From Gordionus sp. m RMFG-2023 (taxonomy: Eukaryota; Nematomorpha; Gordioida; Chordodea; Parachordodidae), in NCBI RefSeq assembly GCF_954871325.1, contig NC_088779.1, positions 13,828,846-13,892,845 on the forward strand: a DNA stretch of 64,000 nt. Reading direction: 5' to 3'. The position numbers and the translations under genes were made by a program. Positions 57,501-64,000 of this stretch are shown here, piece after piece (position 1 is the stretch's first letter; each line of letters opens with the position of its first letter). The notes under the pieces were generated by a model that saw only the letters and a program-made list of their open reading frames with translations, had not been told where the DNA came from and ran no database searches.

Positions 57501-58845
57501 ACGGAAAATTTTTTACAGGAATAAAAGGCTTCGAAAAATAAATCTATATATATTAAAATAAAACTGCTAAGAGTAATATTTATGGTCAAGAATTATAGCT
57601 TATATTTTTAATTGTACATATTTTATGTTTATTTATTTGACATCATTACGATTAGACTCAAAGCGGCCCGTCAAGAATTTTAAAGTGGTGGTCAGGTCAT
57701 AACAGGGGTTTGCTCGGTGCGTAAAAAAATTGCATAAACTTTCTGGCCCGGTATGTGATAAATATTTGTGAGAGAAAAATCATAAGAAAATATTTTGCAC
57801 AAGTTGTCTGGCTTGTTTTTAGCCTGATCTGCTACGCGGATCAAGACATGCAGATCTGTAATGTATATTTCCTCCACCGAAATAACATTAGTCGAAATTA
57901 GTTAAAATTCCCCTTTAAAAAAAATATTATTCCTTATATCTTCCGAATTGAGGTTTGAAAACCTTTTTCTAAAGTTTTTTTATATTCACTGTAGGCAATG
58001 GTTGATCGAACACGATTTTTGTGATTAGGGGAGAATAGATCATATTGCTCGGATTTTGCATTTTTGCGATATTTATTTTTAATTTCAGTTTAAATAATAC
58101 GATTATTTATTTTTTTATTTTAAAAATATAAATTAAACGCATTTTTACAAAGTGAATTAAAGAAAAAATCACAAATTGCTTTGCCCTAATTCTAAATAAT
58201 TTTATCTTAGGAAAAAAAAGGGATAACATCATTTAGTTTAATTTTTAAATTTTTTAATGGCCTGGTTAGTCTATCCGGTCCAATTTGTTAAATTTATAAG
58301 TCCTAAACCAGGCTCTAGCGAGGCGACTTTCTACCCCTCCCCTTCTAAACCTTACTGACGTATTAGATATATACATGCATAATTAAAATAAGATTATTCT
58401 TGATCTTAAATATTACTTTTAGTAGTTTTATTTTTATATAAACAATTTATTTTCTGATATTCCTGCACAATTTTTATCCTCAGTTTTTTGGATGAGTTTT
58501 TTTTCTCATTATCGGTTACTCCACCCTTGAAAATAAAATTACAAACAATTATAAAATTAATCGAAATATAATTATGGTGACAATTGTTAAATTCATATTT
58601 TTTATTTTAAAAAAAATTCACAAAATTGTTGATCCATATTTTTTTTAATCATAAAATCATTAAAAATGATTAAATAAAAATATAATTTTAATTTGAGACA
58701 CTAAAATACCATGTCAAAAATTATTGCATAAAAATTTACATATTATTCTATCAACTTTAGGCATCCTTGCAAGAGACAACGAAATGGATCAAAAAGAACT
58801 CGACAAATTGAATTACCATAAGATTGAGTTAATATTATATATGCT
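51535..58845 (+). CDS. ATIC (bifunctional purine biosynthesis protein), first three exons; continues beyond the window
   Basis: The exons are 51535-51541 (ATGCAAG), 51584-51787 and 58761-58845. The introns are 42 bp and 6973 bp, GT-AG, with a further donor GTATAA at 58846. The joined start reads MQALISVYDKTALESL; later blocks are IIASGKTASF, FTEILGGRVKTLHPAIHAGI and LARDNEMDQKELDKLNYHKI. This is the N-terminal IMP-cyclohydrolase (MGS-like) part of ATIC/purH, which with the C-terminal AICAR transformylase completes the last two steps of IMP synthesis in the cytosol. The usual ASGGTA is ASGKTA. Splice phases agree across all junctions, and the third exon ends just where the family continues with YPF. 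No later exons were found before 64000. The tiny first exon is the least certain part. Confidence 0.88.
51788..53204. other. Left part of ATIC intron 2
   Basis: TTGGAATATTGGCCAGTATT near 51920 and CCTGGCCAATATAAATCC near 53010 belong to small diverged repeats. CAACCTGGGTTGGCAAACCTG near 52388 looks like a transposon-end motif. No exon is seen. Confidence 0.5.
53213..56121 (-). mobile_element. hAT transposon, 2.9 kb, complete ends and perfect 8 bp target duplication, in ATIC intron 2
   Basis: The ends TAGACATGTGCTCC and GGCGCACATGTCTA are inverted repeats with one mismatch, and GATATTAT flanks both sides (53205-53212 and 56122-56129). Both subterminal regions are rich in GGCGGC/GCCGCC words, unlike anything nearby. 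The minus strand carries a transposase with BED zinc finger, catalytic middle and C-terminal dimerisation domain. The ends are well preserved but the coding part is broken. It lies inside the large ATIC intron and accounts for about 40 percent of it. Confidence 0.93.
53385..55620 (-). pseudogene. ZBED-like hAT transposase, broken
   Basis: Order on the minus strand: a BED zinc finger (PSFAWKQFGSLILKTGINNK, SNICLQIALDKDG and, after an interruption, ISNIIKHLLDKHDLSC at about 55600-55295); the catalytic middle (54846-54484, MWTDKYRRRNYITFTFHEID, then KKIQMVTDAGPNVKKSVRLL, CLGHGLHNLVSRLNK); KLNMPTRWHSILIMLKSV (54432-54250); and the dimerisation domain (LILARKVLCVPATITPSERV then FSIAGLTLNSKKSLL, 53642-53385). 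At least five stops or shifts lie between the pieces, and one gap near 54000 may be a short intron or decay. The VTDAGPNVKKS, CLGHGLHNLV and SERVFSIAG motifs are typical of ZBED1/4-like hAT transposases. Confidence 0.88.
56130..56400. other. AT-rich spacer between two hAT elements in ATIC intron 2
   Basis: No feature is recognised in it. Confidence 0.4.
56409..57271. mobile_element. CAGAGACCTGCAG hAT-type element, 863 bp, perfect 8 bp target duplication
   Basis: The ends CAGAGACCTGCAG and CTGCAGGTCTCTG are perfect inverted repeats flanked by AAGATTAG on both sides (56401-56408 and 57272-57279). Subterminal GGCCCGG and CCGGGCC words face each other. The interior is non-coding and contains a TAGTGTTGTTAA-family MITE at 56587-56805. 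It lies inside ATIC intron 2. Confidence 0.92.
56587..56805. mobile_element. TAGTGTTGTTAA-family MITE nested in the 863 bp element
   Basis: It begins TAATGTTGTTAAACGGCTCG and ends near AGAAGTTTAACGTAC. The interior inverted segments (GAGCCGATTTTTTAAAACGG against AAAAATCGGCTTAAAACGAG) are the family's usual pattern. The ends are diverged, so the target duplication is only partly readable. Confidence 0.75.
57290..57880 (-). mobile_element. Possible LTR-retroelement fossil fragment
   Basis: A minus-strand open piece (57692-57877) includes HVLIRVADQAKNKPDN and SLTNIYHIPGQK. The tyrosine-rich I-P-G-x segment resembles the end of an LTR-retroelement RNase H domain. Neighbouring less AT-rich sequence (57290-57500) may belong to the same relic. 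It is short, broken and without terminal repeats, so the family is not assigned. Confidence 0.35.
57881..58760. other. Right part of ATIC intron 2
   Basis: AT-rich. A lone GGTGACAATTGTT near 58578 may be an isolated satellite scrap. The acceptor is CAACTTTAG at 58752-58760. Confidence 0.5.
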
Positions 58846-58883
58846 GTATAAATATTGTTCCCAATTCCCATCAATAATGTCTT

Positions 58884-59069
58884 GAGTGTTGTTAAATCGC
58901 CTAATTTTACTCCAAAACGGGTTAACCAAGTTTATATCTTAATTTATTTTTCTCAATTTTCAAGTAGAAGTTCAACTTTAAAGTTCAAACCAATTTTTTT
59001 AGGCGAATAATATGGTTGAGCCGTTTTGAAGTCGGCCAAAGATAGTTAATTGAACAAGACACTATCTTG
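58884..59069. mobile_element. TAGTGTTGTTAA-family MITE in ATIC intron 3
   Basis: It begins GAGTGTTGTTAAATCGCC and ends near GAACAAGACACTA. The interior contains CCAAAACGGGTTAACC and TTGAGCCGTTTTGAAGTCGG. It lies about 40 bp after the third ATIC exon, and the ends are diverged. Confidence 0.65.
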
Positions 59070-59944
59070 CCCAAACTCAATTAGATATTAATTAAAGTAT
59101 TAAAAAATTCTTGGTGATACTTATTCATTTTTTTCTATATATTCCTCAACTTTCCACGATCAATAAATTTTGAGTCATTATAAATATGAAATATTTAACA
59201 AATTACATTATGTTTCATATTTAGTTTTTTGGAAAGTTCCAAATATCCGTTCTCGTTCCATAATTGTTCATAAAGTTCTTTTTCATATTCCTGATTAAAT
59301 ATAATTTATCGATATCAATCATTTTAATATCGGCTGGTCAAATTTTAATGTTCCATATTCATTTTTTTCAATTGTTTAGAAAAGCTTTTTTTAAATTTAA
59401 ATGGTAGAAATTTTTTTTTATCTGATAGATGGAATGATATTTAAGCAACTTATCATCGCTTACCCTAAAATAATATTCCCCGAAAACTCATTTTTATACC
59501 TTTGAAAAGAAGTGCATGGGAATGGAATAAACAATAAATTAATTTAATTTCAATATGTAAATATTCCATATCCAGAAATAGAGGCCGCATTTTATTTACA
59601 GATAAAAAATAAAGGGTATGGAACATTTTAATTATTAAAAATTTACAAAATAAAAGAATAATGTTTGATTTTTGAAATAGCCTCATACTAATCACAAGAT
59701 TAGATATTTATAATTTGGATACAAGGATTTAAAACTTTATAATATTAATAAAAAAAAGATTCTTATTCTTTGACATTTTTATTATTGATTTTTTTATATT
59801 TTGCCTAAAATTGGATATAGAACATTAAAATACTTACCTACTGTGTATAAGATTTAATTTGTAATAAGTTAAATATATAGTGACAAATCAACATGAGTTT
59901 TAACCCGACTCCTTCAAATTTTTACTAGAATTTGCATATATTAC
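59070..59944. other. AT-rich sequence, presumably ATIC intron 3
   Basis: No exon, RNA or clear repeat recognised. Confidence 0.4.
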
Positions 59945-59946
59945 AA

Positions 59947-61060
59947 CCAGGGTTGCCAGATCTTCCGCTTTTGGCGTAATTTCCCGATTTTTCACTTTAG
60001 TTTATGCCAAAATAAGCGTCTATTGATTTACGCGTTCTCTCGATTTTCCTAAAATAATTATCCCGATTTTTTTTATAAATTTTTCAAAATGTAAAATAAT
60101 TAAAAATAGCTTCCAGAAATTTACGCTATCAATTTTAATTCAATCATTCATTTATTTTTTATCCATATGAGAAAGGAAAAAACAAAGAATTCTAATCTCC
60201 AATTCCAATTTAAGATATAATATTAATATTAATATCTTAATTTTAAAAATAAATTTTTATGATAAATCATATAACAATTACTTCTTCTGATTCTGATGAT
60301 ATAAATAATTCTTATGTAAATGTGAAGTAATATATATAATTTTTAGAAATCAATCTATATAAAAAGATATTTAAGAGGTAGGCAATTTATTATTTACAAT
60401 TTTAACAGTTTTATATGGCCTAATTATAATTTTTGATTAATTAAATAAAGTTTTCTTATGATATTTCATTTATTTTCCAATTTTGTTCCATTCATTTAAA
60501 AAATATATAAATTACAATTTAGGAAAGTTTAACCCAATAAAATGTAAATTGCAATATCAAAATAACTGGAATTCATTTAATCATGTGTCAGAGTAGATAA
60601 AAAATTAAGGTTGTAAGACAAAATTTCATAAAATGTGATGATCATGATAAAATCGCAACATTTGAAAATGAAGCTAATAAATTGATTAAAACACTCATTT
60701 CGTATTTAGAAAAAAAAATGAATTTACAAATAATAAATGGGAAATCTAAGTATTATGAAGCTGGAATTTTAATATAAAAGATATCGAATTAGATGAATTA
60801 TTTCAGGAATTCGTTGCTTTAAATACATTTATAGAACAAAATAATAATATATCGAATTTGGCTCATGAACATTGCGCCAAATTTTGAAAAAATATGCAAT
60901 ATTATATTCTCGTTATCACATTCAACCGCTGATTCAGAGCGCATATTTAGGTATGATTTTTGGCGAAAAAATCGTAATCTGTTGTCTTTATCAGCTTTAG
61001 AAGTGGAATTAATGATCAAACATGATTTTAATTATATACTTATATAGATTTTAAAGAATA
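59947..61060 (+). pseudogene. hAT remnant with CAGGGTTGCCA end and dimerisation domain
   Basis: CAGGGTTGCCAGATCTTCCG (59947) is a common type of hAT left end. At 60600-61047 broken transposase sequence occurs, ending in NIIFSLSHSTADSERIF then WRKNRNLLSLSALEVELMIK, the hAT dimerisation motif. The SSDSDDINNSYV segment near 60288 may be the transposase start. No matching right end is visible. This probably lies in ATIC intron 3. Confidence 0.65.
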
Positions 61061-61096
61061 TGTAGCAAAAAATAAAATTTAATTAATAACAAAATC

Positions 61097-61260
61097 TAGT
61101 GTTGTTAAAAAGTCGAGTTCTTACGACTTGCGACTCGAGTCGTAGTCGTAAAAAACGGCTCCGGCTCAAGCCGATCAAGGAGCCGCATGAGTCGGCTCAC
61201 TTAGTCGGCTCGCTTAGTGGGCTCAGAGGGTAGCTTGAGTTTATTTTAAATTTAGAGCCA
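61097..61260. mobile_element. TAGTGTTGTTAA-family MITE relative rich in AGTCGGCTC
   Basis: It begins TAGTGTTGTTAAAAAGTCGA. The body has CGACTTGCGACTCGAGTCG and repeated GAGTCGGCTCAC, TTAGTCGGCTCG and TTAGTGGGCTC words. Its start matches the reverse complement of 42240-42307. The right end is not found. Confidence 0.6.
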
Positions 61261-61590
61261 AAAATTATTTTTATGTTATTGAGAAATTTTAAATAATGTA
61301 GAATTTTATTTATTTATTTTTAGTAAAATAATTTATTTTATTTATATTTTATTTAATTGCAAATAATATGTTTTGATTTGATTATAATAAAAATGGATTT
61401 ATTTATTTGATTTTTTTTTAAATAAAAAAAAATTAATATTTTTGAGCTAAAAATTTTAAGCATGCTGATTTTTTAAAGAAATTTTATTTTTTTGTTTTAT
61501 CATAAAATTTTATTCTTTTTTTAATTATATCATAAGTAAATAATCTTTTAGGTCAAATCTTCTATAGTTTTTTTTATATTATTTTTATAA

Positions 61591-61775
61591 ATATATCTAT
61601 ATTTTAAGTTTATTATTAGAGGTGGCTTTTTTTAAATATTTTTTTAATAAATATATTTATATTTTAAGAATATTAAAAGAGGTGGTTTTTCTTTTTCTAA
61701 ATAATTTTTTTTTTAAAAAATATATCTATATTTTAAGTATATTAAAAGAGGTGGTTTTTCTAAATTATTTTTTTA
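61591..61775. repeat. Tandem repeat, three units of about 60-65 bp
   Basis: AATATATCTATATTTTAAGT followed by TATTAAAAGAGGTGGTTTTT recurs three times. The open frame with repeated YIYIL.ILKEVVFL is a periodicity artefact. Confidence 0.85.
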
Positions 61776-61784
61776 TTAATATTT

Positions 61785-63550
61785 ATGTCAAACTTTTTTT
61801 TAATGCGACAATTGTCATATGCGTTATTTTTTAAGATTTTTGAAATTTTTGGACACAAAAGGGTTATAATATAATTTATATTGTAAAGATATTATATTAT
61901 AAATTCAATGAAGATGTTCCCTGGAAAAATTTAATTATCATAATAGGTAGGTATATTTTTGAACATATAAGATTTTTTTGTGACGCTAATGGGCAAAAAT
62001 ATGTTTCTTTAACAGGTAAGATTTAATGTAGATGTACCCTAGATAAATGACAATTGTCATAATAGTTATTTTTAAAGTTTTTTAAATTTTTTTGACGTAA
62101 ATAAACATGTCTAAATAAAACTTCAGTGAAGATGTACCCTAGAAAAGTAACAATTGTCATAATCGTTGTTTTTAAAGTTTTTCCAATTTTTTTGACATAA
62201 ATGGGCTAAAATAAGCATTGCTAACATGTTAAAATAAAATTTAAGTGAAGATGTACCTTAGATAAGTGATAATTGTCATAATCGTTGTTTTTAAAGTTTT
62301 TCGATTTTTTTTGACTAAATGGGCTAAAATAAGCATTGCTAACATGTTAAAATAAAATTTAAGTGAAGATGTACCCTAGATAAGTGACAATTGTCATAAT
62401 CGTTGTTTTTAAAGTTTTTCGAATTTTTTTGACATAAATGGGCTAAAATAAGCATTGCTAACATGTTTAAATAAAATTTAAGTGAAGATGTACCCTAGAT
62501 AAGTGACAATTGTCATAATCGTTGTTTTTATAGTTTTTCGAATTTTTTTGACGTAAATGGGCTAAAATAAGCATTGCTAACATGTTTAAATAAAATTTTA
62601 GTGAAGATGTACGATAGATAAGTGACAATTGTCATAATCGTTGTTTTTAAAGTTTTTCGAATTTTTTTGACGTAAATGGGCTAAAATAAGCATTGCTAAC
62701 ATGTTTAAATAAAATTTTAGTGAAGATGTACGATAGATAAGTGACAATTGTCATAATCGTTGTTTTTAAAGTTTTTCGAATTTTTTTGACGTAAATGGGC
62801 TAAAATAAGCATTGCTAACATGTTTAAATAAAAATTTAGTGAAGATGTACTAAGAAAATCATAATATTTTTTTTATTTTTGTCAATTTTTCTTTAACTTT
62901 TATTTATTTTAGTTATTCCTTTTTAATTTATTTCTATTTTTTTATTAATATTTATGTCAAACTTTTTTTTAATGCGACAATTGTCATTTATGCGTTATTT
63001 TTTAAGATTTTTGAAATTTTTGGACATAAAAGGGTTATAATATAATTTATTTTGTAAAGATATTATATTATAAATTCAATGAAGATGTTCCCTGGAAAAA
63101 TGATAATTATCATAATAGGTAGGTATTTTTAAACATATAAGATTTTTTTGTGACGCTAATGGGCAAAAAGTTGTTTCTTTTAGCTAAATAGGCTAAAGTA
63201 AGTATTGCAAACATTTAAATAAAACTTCAGTGAAGATGTTCCCTGAAAAAGTGACAATTGTCATAATCGTTATTTTTAAAGTTTTTACGCAAATGGGCAT
63301 AAATATAGAATGCTAACATGTTAAATTAAAAATTATGAAGATGTACCCTAAATAAATTCTAATGACAATTGTCATAATCGTTATTTTTATTTTCAATATT
63401 TTTAATTTTTTTAGCCTAAATAGGCTAAAATAGGTATTGCAAACATTTAAATAAAACTTCAGTGAAGATGTACCGTAAAAAAGTGACAATTGTCATAATC
63501 ATTATTTTTAAAGTTTTTTAAATTTTTTGACGCAAATGGGCTAAATATAG
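61785..63550. repeat. GACAATTGTC satellite array, 119 bp period
   Basis: From about 62040 to 62860 at least six monomers run head to tail. AAGTGACAATTGTCATAATC lies at 62382, 62501, 62620 and 62739, a constant 119 bp step. Each unit also has TTTTTGACGTAAATGGGCTA, AAGCATTGCTAACATGTTTA and AGTGAAGATGTAC. Older monomers flank the array on both sides. A roughly 240 bp segment (TATGTCAAACTTTTTTT to TTCCCTGGAAAAA and beyond) occurs at 61787 and again at 62948, so part of the array is a larger duplication. There is no coding sequence. Confidence 0.93.
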
Positions 63551-63554
63551 ATGG

Positions 63555-63855
63555 GTGGGTCTATTTATCGCTCGGGCTAACCACATAATAAATTATTTAT
63601 TACTAAATATCGCTCGGCTAGTAAATGTCGCTCGACAAACCACATGATAAATTATTTATTACTAAATATCGCTCGACTGGGAAATATCGCTCGGCTAACC
63701 ACATAATAAATCATTTATTACTAAATATCGCTCGGCTAGTAAATATCGCTCGATTGGGAAATGTGGCTCGGTTAACCACATAATAAATCATTTATTATTT
63801 AAATTACGCTTGGCTAATTACATAATAAATTTTTTATTACTAAATATCGCTCGGC
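63555..63855. repeat. ATCGCTCGGCTA tandem repeat next to the satellite
   Basis: Units of about 65-75 bp contain AACCACATAATAAATTATTT, ATTACTAAATATCGCTCGGC and TAGTAAATGTCGCTCG. About four units are recognisable, with up to three CGCTCG words each. It directly follows the GACAATTGTC array, paralleling the TCGCGAA clusters beside the arrays at 34 and 42 kb. Confidence 0.88.
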
Positions 63856-64000
63856 TTATATTTATGTATTAAATTTCCAAACATTTTCCAGTGGGTTTTC
63901 ACTTTCCTAATATTAATTAAGAATTAATTAGTTTATAAATAAGATAAAGGTTTGGACAGGTGTAAAAAATTATCTATTAGATATTTTAGCTTCAATACTT
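63856..64000. other. AT-rich end of window
   Basis: No feature is seen. Later ATIC exons would lie beyond this edge if the gene is intact. Confidence 0.4.

Noticed and set aside
61622-61834. 70-codon open frame with ILKEVVFL repeats
   Set aside because: By-product of a 60-65 bp tandem repeat.
62040-62860. Evenly spaced repeats resembling a CRISPR array
   Set aside because: The spacers are not unique: whole 119 bp units are near identical, there are no cas genes, and the genome is eukaryotic. It is a satellite.

Overview
The window is eukaryotic, probably from an invertebrate animal, but nothing in it fixes the phylum. It is very AT-rich and most of it is transposon-derived. The host genes found have spliceosomal GT-AG introns and use the standard code. 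The LINEs are RTE-type and the DNA transposons are mostly hAT relatives. Only three host genes can be supported. KDM8 (JMJD5, 23101-24687, minus) is an unspliced reading frame. MED10 (24700-25241, minus) has four small exons split by 42, 39 and 47 bp introns. Its stop lies 12 bp before the KDM8 start, so the two look like one operon-like transcription unit. ATIC (purH) starts at 51535 on the plus strand. It has a 42 bp first intron and a 7 kb second intron full of transposons, and it runs off the right edge after its third exon at 58845. Small introns seem normal here; the large ATIC intron grew by insertion.

Layout. 0-5.9 kb: small non-autonomous elements (two hAT-type families, one copy inside another), a fragment of an unidentified retroelement-like protein, and a deletion derivative of a zf-MYM-type hAT. 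5.9-10.6 kb: a decayed hAT with GAACGCGTTC subterminal repeats, split by a full-length RTE LINE that has a 17 bp target duplication and a tRNA-like 5' head. 11.8-18.6 kb: a 6.8 kb palindromic foldback element whose 1.3-1.65 kb arms carry minisatellites, itself interrupted by a second RTE LINE. 20-23 kb: hAT remains. 23.1-25.3 kb: the MED10-KDM8 island. 25.4-28.3 kb: an old Ty3/gypsy fossil. 31-43 kb: small elements, a zf-MYM hAT (35.1-38.7 kb), a GC-rich coding island of unknown origin (39.4-39.9 kb), and clusters of a GACAATTGTC satellite. 44.2-47.0 kb: a small, recent-looking LTR element without visible genes. 48.0-48.4 kb: a clean hAT MITE. 51.5-64 kb: ATIC, a structurally complete 2.9 kb hAT in its second intron, further hAT-like elements, and a large GACAATTGTC satellite array ending in a CGCTCGGCTA repeat.

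The signal that standard categories explain least is the GACAATTGTC satellite. It recurs at four main loci, and at each of them it lies beside a short CpG-rich cluster (TTCGCGAA-like or ATCGCTCGGCTA) in an otherwise CpG-poor window. That suggests one composite unit. No function is shown.
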